A DNA stretch of 64,000 bases from Abelmoschus esculentus (lineage: Eukaryota > Streptophyta > Magnoliopsida > Malvales > Malvaceae). The DNA is taken from the NCBI GenBank assembly GCA_035048815.1, contig JAUCBN010000020.1:8873501-8937500 (forward strand), in the 5' to 3' direction. Shown here piece after piece: positions 48,752 through 59,975 of this stretch (position 1 is the stretch's first letter; each line of letters begins with the position of its first letter). The notes under the pieces were generated by a model, which worked only from the letters and a program-made list of their open reading frames with translations, did no database searches and had not been told where the DNA came from. A program made the translations under genes and the position numbers.

Positions 48752-50112
48752 ATCCGGTTTTACCCATCCAAGAACCTTTAATTCCATGTTAAAACACATC
48801 AAAATTCGTTGATTTACCCATTGAAAACCGTCAGGTATCACCTTATTACGAGATTGCATCAATTCAATCAAAATTAACCGATATAAACCGAAAATCATCA
48901 ATTAAAACCTTTAAACAAATCAAGAACTTAATGCAATGGATCAAACACTTGGGAATTTAAATAAAGAACTCAAAGTTCAGAGGTTTGAATGGTGTTTACC
49001 TCCAAACATGATCCAACCTCCTTGATTAAATTGATGTGAACGAAATTGAATAAAAAAGAAATGATTTACCTTGATTAAATTGAAGAGAAATCTGATTGGA
49101 AACCAAAAAAATTGGGAGAAGTTGGGAGAAAATAGGTAGTTACGTGAAATGGTGATTTTTGTGAAAAATGAGAAATATATCTCAATTAAATCTTAATGGT
49201 GATTAAAAGAAGTTTATAAAAGTGATTTTTTGGAAGTTTAGACCATTTGAGAAAGATTGGATAAATAGCCCCTTAAAGATTCTAAGTTTTGACCCAATTA
49301 CATTTTAGTCACTAAAACAGTCCAGTTTTACAATTTTTACAAAATAGTCACTAATTTCCAAAATGTCAAGGTTCCAAGTATAATTTTACAAAATTGATTT
49401 GAAAAAATTCAAATAAAGTCCAATAAGAATTTTAGAGTATTTTCCACATTTTATTTCATTTAAAAACCATTTATAAAAAAATTAAATCCCGAATCTAGGC
49501 TAATTGGCTTAATCGGTTCAATCGAATCCTTGATCCGACCATGATAACATCTAGGCCCATTTTTGGGTTGTTACAGAAGATGTCTGAGTGCAAACCGGAT
49601 GTGGGTTTCAAGCTTTTTTCCGATTTAACATTGTTGTGATTCAAAGATTTGTTGTTGCATACTTTTCTCGAAATCCAACGTCGTTAAAGTGGATGACTCA
49701 ACCGGTGGAAGAAACAAATCAACCAACAAACCCGTCGCCGTCGTTCCAGCACCACTAAAAGGGTCAAAAGCCGACAGAGCAAGTTCATAAAAAATACTCT
49801 CCAAATAACTCAACATACCAGAAGGATTATAATGCACAAATTCTTCCTCCCAAAGTCTTACCTTGTAACCCAAAACCGCCAAAAGCTCATCTATCCCACA
49901 GTCTTTTTCAGCAACTTCTTCCTCCCAAAGCCTCACCTTTCAGGAAGTGGAACCACCACAGATGGAAGATGATGGGTCTATGTCAGATTGATGGGGTTTG
50001 TTGGTGAATGGTTGAAGATGACGAGGAATCACCCAAAGAAAAAAGATGAATGGTTGAAGAATCTGAGCATTGGGGATTGGGGGGTTTTGTTGGTGATTAA
50101 AGAGAATGGGAA

Positions 50113-50293
50113 GTCACATAGTAATCCAAATCAAAATTTTAACGTTCACGTCAGATTTCCGTTAATTTTTTAACGACAGAGGACCACTTTTTAACAAAAA
50201 AGATAGTCAGTGGACCAATTTGTAACTTTTGATAGTTAGAGGATGTAAAAGATAACTGAGGTATAGTCGAGGGACCATTTATGTAGTTTACCC
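50113..50293. repeat. Right terminal inverted repeat of the Mutator-like element
   Basis: Inverted counterpart of 42677-42855. Confidence 0.88.
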
Positions 50294-50302
50294 TTTATTT
50301 TT

Positions 50303-50468
50303 TTCTAGGGTTTGGAAGGAGGAGAACGACGAAGCTAATAAAATTTCCCTTTTCTTTTTACTTCTCTCAAGATTTCGGGTCCATGGCTTCGTGCGCTGGA
50401 TCTCGGGGGTTCTTTCACCTTATTTGTTTATGGTAAATATCATGAAATCTCGTAAATATCAGGTTCCA
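50303..50468. other. Spacer between two insertions
   Basis: Short ordinary DNA, possibly the start of the auxilin-like locus on the other side of the solo LTR. Confidence 0.3.
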
Positions 50469-52539
50469 TGTAATACCCAAAAATTATTCTTGATTTTAAA
50501 ACCCTAATTTTGAAATCCCTAATTAAAAATCGTAATTTTTAGATTCCTAATTTCTGAAACCCTAATCTTTTGAGGTTTTAAAATGATTTTTTAAATTTAA
50601 GGGAAAATTTTTGAGATAAGATTATAAAGTTTTGAAAGTTTTAAATGTGAATTTAAAGATTAAAAGTTAAAGTGATGTTTTGAAATTTGATGATTTTTTG
50701 GATAACTAATTTGTTTTTAAATTGAATTCTATTTTTATTGAGATTAATTATTATTATTTTCAAGAGTTTCTCTACATTCAATATTTTTATTAAAAATATT
50801 ATTTTTTTAATTATTGTTTTATCAAAACTCTTTGTTTAATATTATATATATTATTTAAAGTCTCAGATAAAGAAAAGAAATCCCTTTGAAATTATACAAC
50901 CTTATTTTTTTATTTATTATATTTATAATGTAATCTAGTAGAATTTTAATTCTAATTGGAATCAATTATTTTTCTCTATATATATACATATCATGGTCTA
51001 AGAAAAAACCCTACATTATTTTCTTCCATCAAGATTCTCTAAAGCCTCTGTTCTCACTCTTTATTTTTGTTCGAGTTCAAAACCATGTTATTCAGTAATT
51101 TGAATCGCTTTGGCTAAGTTGTGTTCTCTTACTGGTGCTACATTTGTTTTGTTTTTCAAAAAAATATTTTTTGTGATATGCTTTATATTTTATGCTTTGA
51201 AAAATAATCGTGTTTTGCTGGCATGTTTAATTTTTGTATTGTGTCTTTGATTGTATATATGTGTTTCCGTGCTTACATGTCATTGTGATTTGAGAAATAT
51301 ATAAAATTTTTCGGATTTTAAGATCTCATATTTTATTTGGTTATTTTATTATTAAATATAAAACTAACTTTTAGTTATTCAAAATATTATTATTATTTTG
51401 AAAAGTTTGATGCATTTGGGAATTAAGGTTATTTTCAATATACATAAATATTTTTTATATATTCGGATATTTTATTTGAACCATCAGATTATAATATTAT
51501 TTTTAATAAGTTTTTGAGATAATTTATTTTGGGAATTTTAACTCTTTTTAAGTTACCAATTTCTAATTATAATTTTAACTTTTGGTTTTGACGAATTATT
51601 AAGTATTTAAATAGTTTACAATTATTATGAAATAATATAAATTAAATTGGTTTTAAGGGTAAAGTTTTTAATGTTAACTTCCTAGATTTAATCTATTTCT
51701 TATCATGTTAAATGTGTATTTCTTTTTGTACTATTGTTAAATGAATTTAAATGTGGTTTCTCTTCTTGTGCTAAATATATGTGTCTTCTTGTGCTATTGA
51801 TAAATGAGTTTAAATGTGTGTTCTCTTCTTGTGCTAGATTTTCTGTGTTCTGTGACTATCTATTTATAGTGACACTGTGATATTGAACATACTATGTGAT
51901 ACTGTGATCTTGTGTTACCATGTGAGACTGTGATCAGATTATCTGAGCTGTGTGATTCGTATACTGTACGAATATCTGTGATGAGACTTTTTGAGAATTG
52001 TGATATTAATTGCATAGCATGTGCATAGGGGGATTATACAGAGGAAGGTGGTTTTACCACACAACTTTTTGGAGAAATAAGGGGTGAGGGGTTCTGGGGA
52101 ACTACCTCCAAGCAATCGGTTGATTTTTTTTATCTATGATTGTGAACTGAGTGATATTGTGATGTTTGACTGCACTTTAGAGACACACTGGGCTTTATAG
52201 CTTATTCTTTTAGTTTTTTTCTTTCAGATATCTGGACCTACGAGTTGGTACTTGAAGATTTCTCTCGGACACGGTTTATTACTATTTTTAGTACAATTAT
52301 TTATAGACATTTTTATTTTGGGATTATTAGGGATTGAGATGTATTTAAACCTCATGTATAAAACCAGTTATTCAAATTTGTTAATTTTAAATAAGAATAT
52401 TTACTTTTTTAACCGTGTTTTTATCTTTTGATTTACAAATTTGGTTTTTAAATCACTTTTTACAATTACTTGACATGAAGGATTTAAAAGCAATAGTTTT
52501 AACCTACCGTGCTCCTTAAGTTAAAATTAAGGGGTTACA
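50469..52539. mobile_element. Solo LTR (2071 bp)
   Basis: Begins 'tgtaatacccaaaaatta' and ends 'aattaaggggttaca'. Flanks are 'ttcca' (50464-50468) and 'ttcta' (52540-52544), four of five matching. No coding domains inside. A different family from the LTR at 7541. Confidence 0.7.
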
Positions 52540-52544
52540 TTCTA

Positions 52545-53043
52545 ATTACGGGTTCGAATCTGATTTTACCTGGTCCTCATACAGAAACGCAAAATCAACG
52601 TTCAATTCCATTTTTGATGAACAAGACCGCGAATGGATCATGTTTAACGACGCCTATGGCGGACAACGTAAGTACTCTTCCGAGTCTCGAGCCGCAAGCG
52701 CACAAACGTCTTTGTCCGATTACGACTCCTTTTTCAAGGACACGAAGCCGTCGGTTCTTTAGAAGCCTGTATACGATGACAATATTTTTGATGGATTGCC
52801 AAGGATCTAGAGCTCTTCTGCAAAATTGGCTGCCAAGTATGACGTCGTTTTTGAGGTTTCGGGGCCTCCGCGTAAGCATAAGTCGATGAATAGCTTGTTT
52901 GATGATCTGCTTGGGAATCTGGGGAGAAAAAAATTGAGGTGAAGGCTAATAGCGAGAGAATGAGAGCCAAAAAAGATGCACCTTTGTTTGATGATTTGTT
53001 TGTTGGTTTCAATCAGAGTAGCTCTACAGCTTCTGCAAGGTAT
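52545..53043 (+). pseudogene. Auxilin-like (clathrin-uncoating) gene fragment
   Basis: One frame reads FNSIFDEQDREWIMFNDAYG, then SLSDYDSFFKDTKPSV and a stop, then YDDNIFDGLP, a second stop, VSGPPRKHKSMNSLFDDLLG, a frameshift, and DAPLFDDLFVGFNQSSS. Repeated FDDLL motifs and the order resemble the long N-terminal part of plant auxilin-related J-domain proteins. A possible donor (ag/gtatat) ends the exon at 53040. The J domain is absent, and two stops and a frameshift make it a pseudogene. The family call is tentative. Confidence 0.45.
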
Positions 53044-54350
53044 ATTCCGGTTCATAAGGCTTTCAGTTTGAAATTAATGCATGATATACCACTTCTATGT
53101 TACGTGTGATTGAATTTGCATCCTTCGGAAACTTCAATTTAGGTATTCGTGCTGGCTTTATATATTAATGAGTATTGGTAATTTACGATATTTTTGTATA
53201 AATGCTTAAATTTACAATCTAGATTAAGGTTATGAGACTTGGCTGTGGCTTTAGCATCTAGCATGCACTTGCGCTCTACATTCAACGAGATTAACATATT
53301 TAATACGTATCTTTGTAGTTAAGATTAGTTCTTGTTGCTGTAAAAGTTTAATCAAGGTTCTTTTTACTGGTTTTGTGTGTTTTAAATAATGAAATGTTAA
53401 TTGTTTTTCCAAAAAAGTGGCATGCAAATAACTGAAGATGACAATTTACTTGTTAAAATTGACTAAGATGACTTGTTTTTTCTAGAATTATTTATCAATT
53501 AGTTGCTCTTTATTGTTTGGTTTCTCAACTGTATAACATAGATTCTTCCTAATATATTTAGTTCAATTAAAGCTACAATTAACTCTCTTCTAAACAAGGT
53601 ATACTTTACTGGAGCTAATTAACACTATCAATGATCTAATCTTGTATGCTCATCTAATAGAGTTTGATGTGCTATAAAATATAAATATTGTGTTGGTTTT
53701 TCAATTAATTTTTCTGACAATGGAAGGGAAGATATTCACATTAATTCGAATAGTCACAGATTTGAGGGTCATTCTCATTTGGAGCTTCAACTATTATAAA
53801 AACCTATGTTTGTGATCTGGACGACTTGCGTATGCCTGTGTTTTGGTATTTTTAATTACAATACTATGCACATGTATACTGAATTGGATGCATTGTTCTC
53901 ATCTTCCTTTCCCTACCTCTACACATATTTGAAGAATGCTTGCCATCCTCTGTTTATTTTTGTTTTCATTAAGGCGGCAAATTTCCTAGATTAAACTCAT
54001 TTGGTAGTTATCATTCTGTTGATTTTCTATTATTACCTGAGTTAAGATGGGACAATAGGTACTGTCAGAAACTTTTGAGATTTTTTTACGAGTTTGGAAA
54101 CCATTTGAATTGATTGTTACCGTTCACAGTGTTTTAGTTGTCGTCATACATGACAGAGGAAAATAAACAAAAAAAATAGGACTTATTTTTGTTACAGTAC
54201 TACCGACTATGTTTAATTGGAAACAATGCTAACTTAAATGTGAAGAAATATGTTATGATATATTTGGACCCTATGCTCTTTGTAATGAAGCTTCGGATAA
54301 TGCATCTTTCTTTTCAGTTCAATATATGTCTTATACAGTATTATTTGTCG
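53044..54350. other. Intergenic or decayed intron, nothing recognised
   Basis: AT-rich DNA without coding potential that I can recognise. It may be intron of the auxilin-like pseudogene. Confidence 0.4.
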
Positions 54351-57300
54351 CTTATGTATTAAAAGACGCGAGACGCTCCGAGGCACAAAAGGTCCACAGG
54401 CGAGAGGCAAAGGCGCTCGCCTTTCGTAGGCGATGCGCCATTTTTACCTAAAAATTATAAATTAATTATATAGTATATTTTGTACATAAATGCATGATAA
54501 TTATATTATATATGTGAAAAATAAAAAATATTTCTACCTAAATTTGTACTTAAGTCTCAAATTAAACAAAATGATATAAGAGAGCAACAAAATATAATTC
54601 AAATTAAAGAAATAAAAACAACTAAAGTATCCAATATAGTTCAAATTTCAAAGTTGCACATGAACAAAGTTGCACTTAAACATTAAAGAGTAATACTCCA
54701 TCACTCCAAATCATCACCATCATCAAAATATTCATCTCCATCAAGTCCATAATTTTCATCTTCACCAATATCCTCTTCTATCTCATCATCATGCATTGGG
54801 ACTTGATGAGTTGATCTAGGAGTAGAGGTCGCAGAACTAGTAACTATATTTTTTCCTTTAACAGATGCAGGTAAAGGATTCTTTGATGCTCTAGTGTAAT
54901 AGATAAGATCATTGGCTCCAACAACTCTACCAACTTGATTCCATGTCAGATCATCGTCATCAAACACAAATTCATCTTCATTGTCAGATGAATTATTCTT
55001 CATTATCCCAATTAACCATTCATTACTTTCATCAGTATCCTCCAAAAGAATAGAATCAGTGTCTTTCAGCTGAAATTGACATCTTAATGCACGATTATAT
55101 TTTACAAAAACTAAATCGTTTAGTCAATCTTGTGTTAATCTATTTCTCTTTTTGGTATGAAGCTGAAAAAAATAAAAATTATATAAGTTATTAAGCAATT
55201 AAAAATAATAATTTATTATGATACGAAAGAAATAATATAGAGAAAAAGTTCCTTACCAACTAAAAAATGCTCCAATTTCTCTCACAACTAATAGCACTAT
55301 AAGTTAAACTAAGAACTCGTATAGAAAACTTTTGGAGGTTGGGAGTTGAAGATCCAAATGAAGACCACCACTCCGCTATCATATAAAAAATAAAAACAAA
55401 ATATTATAAGTTCTAAGTAACATTAAAAGTCTATAAATTATACTAAGAACTTGCATAATTCTATTGTAACTTTTAATACTTGGAGATCTTGTTTTCCTTT
55501 GCCTAATGGTTGCTTGTCTCCCGAAAAGACCACTAGCATTTAGATAAAGCTCTATTTCTGTGATGATCTTGTCTTAAATTTCACTCTTTGGAGTCAACCT
55601 TGTAATGCAATCATATAGACCATTCATAACTTTTTCATCACTCGATCTCTCGGGTTCATCATAATAGAATTCCAGGTTTAAAAAATAAGCATCAGCATGT
55701 AAAGGTTGGTGAAGTTGACAATCTTACCTTTTATCAATAAACTTAAAAGCTTTCTTGTATTCCTCTTCCTTCATTGAAAAACTCTTAGAAATAGCTTCTA
55801 TGGCTCTATCCCATAGGTGATTTTTTCTCACCATCAACCAATCTAAGAACTTTAACAAGAGGCCCCGTTAACTTAAGAGCATAAAGAACGTTCCTCCAAA
55901 AAGTTTCTTGCAAAAGATAAGCTGCAATTTTCTTTCCTCCCGTTTCTTTTGGCCATTTAGATTCATCCCATTCTTGAGAAGTAACCATCTTCCTCAAATT
56001 ATTCTTCTGTTTATGGAATTACGCAAGAGTAATGAAAGATGCCACAAATCTTGTGATTGACGGTCTATGCAAATTCTTTTGATTTGTTAACCTCCTCATC
56101 ATGTTCACAAGGGAGACATGGCTATATATGTAGCCATTCATGAATATGCACTTTCTTAGTACATTCTTGACTCTCGGAAGTTTTTCAATATCCTCTAACA
56201 TCAAATCGATACAATGGGCCACGCATGGAGACCGATAAAGGTGTGGCCTCTTTACTTGTAATAATTTTCCTACAAATAAAAAAACAACACATCAAATTAA
56301 AACATTTCAATAATCTAAAAAATAAATTAAAAAATTATATTTTGTACTGACTTTGACGTAATTAGAAACATTATTTGTCACCATTTGGATCATATTTTTC
56401 TCCCCATCAAGTTCCACCATGTCATCAAACATCCGATATAACAAGTCGACATCTTTAACAATTTTTGAAACATCCACATATTTAATGAATACAGATCCTT
56501 TTGGAGAGTTGAAAAGAAAATTGATAATATCTTTTTGTGCAACTGAATCACGCCACCTACCTGACAAAATTGAACAACCCTTTTATGCCTACTCTTTTTT
56601 GTGCTCTTCTATTATTTTTTGAGTATCCTCTACTTCTTTCTTAAGAAGTGGCACTCGAAGCTCATGAACGCTAGACACTTTAAAACCAACACCATATTGT
56701 CCAATAGCATCACACATTTCTTTAAAGCTTGGGTAACTTGCCACATTGAAAGCAATCACAACATCATAAAAGAATCTAGCAACTTTTCTACCTTATTTGC
56801 TTAGCACAAGCTTCTTGCACACTCCCCTCTTTGTGTGGATTAACTTTAAGAGCAAAAAAGAAATCCATTGGACCCTTAACTCTTGGTTTTTTAGGTAAGG
56901 GTATCTCATTCCTTTGACTTGAGTTGCCTACTGTATCACCACCTGGGTTTATTTCAAGTTCTTCTTCCTCATTATGATCATCAACATCATAGGAAAAATC
57001 TTGAGGTGACATTAAATTTTTAGCCTTTTCTTCTTCCTTTTTCAACATAAAGACTTTCACTTCTTCCCTCACATGTTCGAGACATTTAGGGCACTTTCTC
57101 ACATTCTTGAATCCTCCAATTAAATGTTGTTTCATTTGACATTCCCCTCCCTTAGGAATTTTACCATAAAATTTACAAAGAAAGTTATTTCTAGTAGAAG
57201 GGTCTGATTGTCCATATTTCTTTGCTGGATCCAAAGGGATTGATGAACCAATTGAATTTGAATTTATTATTTGAACTTTTATACCTAAAATCAAATAATA
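54351..57300 (-). mobile_element. Decayed hAT transposon, left end and transposase
   Basis: The left end 'cttatgtattaaaagacgc' matches the termini of the element at 1546-2413, and the subterminal AGGCG module (54360-54440) is collinear with the inverted right end at 2311-2413. The transposase reads into the element from the right (54701-57294). No matching right terminus was found before the Copia-type sequence that starts near 58020, so the right end is truncated or diverged. The right limit given is the start of the coding region. Confidence 0.72.
54701..57294 (-). pseudogene. hAT transposase (BED zinc finger, DUF659, dimerization domain)
   Basis: Right to left: 56788-57294 (168 codons) with NNFLCKFYGKIPKGGECQMK and a following HLIGG, a BED-type zinc finger; 56307-56567 and 56019-56222 with DLLYRMFDDMVELDGEKNMI and HCIDLMLEDIEKLPRVKNVL, the DUF659 region; 55806-55997 with LQETFWRNVLYALKLTGPLV; about 55260-55390 with AEWWSSFGSSTPNLQKFSIR and ISCERNWSIF, the C-terminal dimerization motif; 54701-55045, an acidic tail with NQVGRVVGANDLIYYTRAS. 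Stops and frameshifts between parts mean no full-length protein. Confidence 0.85.
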
Positions 57301-57700
57301 AAATTAACACACCAAATTAAAACCAAACAGTACCCTAAAAAAATTAGCACACCAAATTAGATTTTATGATTAATGATATATTTATGTTTGGATTATGTAG
57401 CAATCCTTTAAAAATCGAGTTTAGAAAGAAAAAAACGTCGCTATTTTGAAGAAATTAAAAATTAGGTTTTGAAATTGAAAATGATTTGAAAAAGTGGAAT
57501 TGAAATTAGGGTTTTATATATCGGCAATTAGGATTTATTTGATAATTGAATTAGGGCTGAATTGGGCTTCATGTAATTTTAAACCAGGCTTGTATATTTA
57601 TTATTTAATTTGGGTTATGAATTATTTGTATTGGAATAAATATTTATTTGGGTTTACTTAATGGACTACAATAAAAAAAACTTAGTTTTATTTAATTAAT

Positions 57701-57742
<42 letters not shown>

Positions 57743-58020
57743 GTAATAGATAGCAAAAGAAAATAATAATAAAAAATTAAATTAACATGAAAAAAAGAAT
57801 TAAATAAAAATATATACAAATACCAAATGACAAAATCAATTTAAAACATATATATATATATATTTCTTTTTTCATAAAATAATATATATGGTCAAATTAA
57901 TATGGTACTAATATTTTTGAATTTTTTTAAATAACATTATTTAGGAAGCTCTGTACATTTTGAATCTTTAAAAAATATACCGTTATTCAAAATTAGAGAA
58001 AATTTAAATCGGGTTTAAAC
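57301..58020. other. AT-rich DNA with microsatellites
   Basis: Contains (AAT)n at 57708-57743 and a short (TA)n at 57848-57862. No gene recognised. Confidence 0.5.
57708..57743. repeat. (AAT)n microsatellite
   Basis: About eleven 'ata/aat' units, followed by imperfect ones. Confidence 0.88.
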
Positions 58021-58228
58021 CCCAGATAAAATTAGTGATTACAAATTATATTTATTTGCTTGCTTTATTCCTTCTATATACCTTGTTTATCATTGATTTT
58101 GATCTAACAAAAAGGGAGAAAGTCTTTAAAACAATTTTTTTAAACCTACGCACATATTTAGGGGGAGTTTTGAAAGTTTTAAACTTAAAAATTTATTTTT
58201 GGTTTTGTTATATCAAAAAGGGAGAGAT
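58021..58228 (+). mobile_element. Internal 3' remnant of a Copia-type element with polypurine tract
   Basis: Non-coding DNA ending in 'tatcaaaaagggagagat' (58211-58228), a purine tract directly before the LTR at 58229. The copy of 'tatcaaaaaggg'-type sequence is typical of plant copia elements. The rest of the internal region is missing. Confidence 0.55.
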
Positions 58229-59565
58229 TGTAAAACTAAAATTAATTTTGATATAACAAATAAGTTAAAAGACTATTTTGAAATAAATTTTTAAGTCCCT
58301 AAGTCAAACAAATAACTTTAAGTCAAACCACTAACATAAAAACAAGTTTCTAAGTGTTTTTGTTAAAGGTGTTTTGATACCATCAAAATGGTTTCGAAAC
58401 CCAGCTTAAATTTTCGAAGAATGTTCATGAGTTTTACCAAGCGTTTCGATACGCTTAAAACTAGTTTTGAAACGGTCTTCAAAGCTTTAACTAAATTCAT
58501 CAAGTTTTTAACGGACGTTTCGAAACGGTCATAGGGGTGTTTCGATAAGATTTGAATCTGCCATGTTTGGTTTCGAAACAATTAAAGTTAGTATCGAAAC
58601 AGGCGTTTCGATACAGCCAATAGTTGTATCGATACCATTCTGTATTTAATGAATTTTAACACAAATAAAAAGGAGTTTCGATACGCCTTGTCATCATTTC
58701 GATATCTGTCAGCTTTAAATATTTTGACCGTTGTTTAATAGGTAAACTTTAAATGTTGGTTGAACCGTTTCGAAACGACCCTAGGGGCGTTTCGATACAG
58801 ATGTTCACAATTTCAAAACGTTTCGATACAACCCTCTAGTTGTTTCGATACACCCCTGTTTTAAAGACTAACCGTTTCGATACGTTTACATAGCATTTCG
58901 ATACCCTGTAATAAATGCACAACGTCTCTTTCTTTTTTGGTACTGTTTCAAAACAGGTAGCCCGCGTTTCGATACCGGTGGTTGCAGAGGTGCATTTATG
59001 GTGGGAAGATGAAGCTCTAACGTCTATATTTATGATTCTAACAACACCAACGGTTAGAATTCAATAAGAATGTATAAAAACAAGCAATTTAAGCAGCAAC
59101 TACAACTATTGAACCTTAAGCAAACATCCAAACAATCCAATCCAACTCCAAGCACTTATTGTCAAATTTCATACACTCAACTCTTGTACTTCACTTTCAT
59201 TCTTTTTAATTGAGTTTGGGGAGTGTCAAATTGTATTTAGGGCATATTCTTCTTTTGAGAGAAACTTTATTTGTCTACTTTCATCTTTGTATTCTTTGAG
59301 AGGTATAAGTTAATCTTTGGGTAGAAAGATTAACTAGATTGTAAAGGTTAGCTCTTGAACCTAGAAAAAGGTTGAATTCATTAGTGAATTGGGTAGAAAA
59401 TCCTTAGTGGGAGCTAAGGTAGTGGATGTAAAGCTTGTTTTGAAGCTTGAACCACAATAATTCTTGTGTCCTCAATTTTCCATATTTTCATCAAATCTTT
59501 CTATCAAAATTTTAATTGTTAATTCACCCCTTCTTGACTAATCTTATTATTCGATCAACTCAACA
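58229..59565 (+). mobile_element. Copia-type 3' LTR (1337 bp)
   Basis: Begins 'tgtaaaactaaaattaat' after a purine tract and ends 'cgatcaactcaaca'. It is the inverted relative of the LTR at 24271-25410. The first part (58370-58980) holds about 19 GTTTCGATAC or GTTTCGAAAC-type motifs. The end region (59330-59460) matches 24370-24430 inverted, for example 'ccttagtgggagctaaggta'. No second LTR in the window. Confidence 0.7.
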
Positions 59566-59899
59566 AATATTAACTTTAAATAATACAAATACACCCTAAA
59601 GATACCCTCTATCCCTAAAACATAAAAGGTTATATAGTACTACATTTACATGTAGATCATTCATGTTTTTATTATGAGAAAAGATTTTGATATACAAACA
59701 GACACGCTTATCAGTGTAGGATTAATGTTTTATGATTTAAGATTATAATTTATGATTCAAGATACAAGATTTTACAGCTAGTGATTTACATGATATATTG
59801 TATAGCTTAAATAAAAAGTGTTTATTGAGAAAAAAAAAAACCCATTATACCATATTATTAAAGAAACAAAACATAATAAAATGAACTACATAGTATAAA

Positions 59900-59975
59900 G
59901 CACCAGTGGTCTAGTGATAAAATAATATCATGCCACGATAAATTTAATTCTATTTTCGTTTCAATTACGGGACAA
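59900..59975 (+). pseudogene. tRNA-Gly(GCC)-like relic
   Basis: 'gcaccagtggtctagtgata' at 59900 matches the 5' arm and A box of plant glycine tRNA, and 'tgccacgata' sits at the anticodon arm. The 3' half ('tttcgtttcaattacggg') is a decayed B box and T arm. Acceptor stem pairing is lost. A tRNA pseudogene or a SINE head. Confidence 0.55.

Larger units (their letters stand above)
43763..49575. mobile_element. Rearranged LTR remnant inserted in the captured DELLA sequence
   Basis: Three parts belong to the same LTR family as 7541-10478: a tail segment (43763-43947, matching 49370-49560), a middle segment (43948-45951, matching 8090-9700), and a tail ending 'gggttgttaca' (48752-49575). The start of the LTR is absent. 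A solo LTR (45952-48751) interrupts it. Two tails with one middle suggest a deletion joining two LTRs of one element. It holds a four-copy minisatellite at 44695-44885 with 'acacaaagtcacccttgtt'. Confidence 0.75.
43073..49975 (-). pseudogene. Captured DELLA (GRAS-domain) gene fragment, split by LTR insertions
   Basis: DELLA proteins are nuclear repressors of gibberellin signalling. The N-terminal part is at 49625-49975: a SSSICGGST-like stretch, then DELLAVLGYKVR (the DELLA motif that binds the gibberellin receptor) and VHYNPSGMLSYLESI (the VHYNP motif), then PVESSTLTTLDF. After the 5.8-kb insertion, 43073-43772 gives VILIDSQGNGIRLVHAFMAC (start of the GRAS domain) and GAMRKVATSFVEALARRIY, then after frameshifts ERVHVIDFSMNQGMQ (the VHIID motif, 43330-43380), then LALRLGGLPAFRLTGI and EFEYRGFVANSLVDLDASML, ending at a stop (43073). 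The PFYRE and SAW parts of GRAS are missing. Frameshifts and premature stops make it non-coding as a DELLA. Confidence 0.9.
42677..50293. mobile_element. Mutator-like element carrying DELLA gene sequence (Pack-MULE type)
   Basis: Long terminal inverted repeats of about 180 bp: 42677-42855 and 50113-50293. They begin 'gggtaaattacataaatgg' and, inverted, 'gggtaaactacataaatgg', and remain alignable to 'tggattaccatgtgac'. The flanks are near-identical 9-mers, 'tttagtttt' (42668-42676) and 'tttattttt' (50294-50302), one mismatch; a 9-bp duplication is characteristic of Mutator elements. Without the later 5.8-kb insertion (43763-49575) the element would be about 1.8 kb. It contains no transposase, only pieces of a DELLA/GRAS gene and an unidentified stretch (42870-43072). 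This is the definition of a Pack-MULE. Confidence 0.85.

Noticed and set aside
52595..52879. Antisense frame over the auxilin-like fragment
   Set aside because: The plus-strand frame has FDDLL-type motifs; the antisense one shows no family.
58035..58256. Hydrophobic 73-codon open frame
   Set aside because: It spans the purine tract and LTR start of the Copia-type element, so coding is unlikely.
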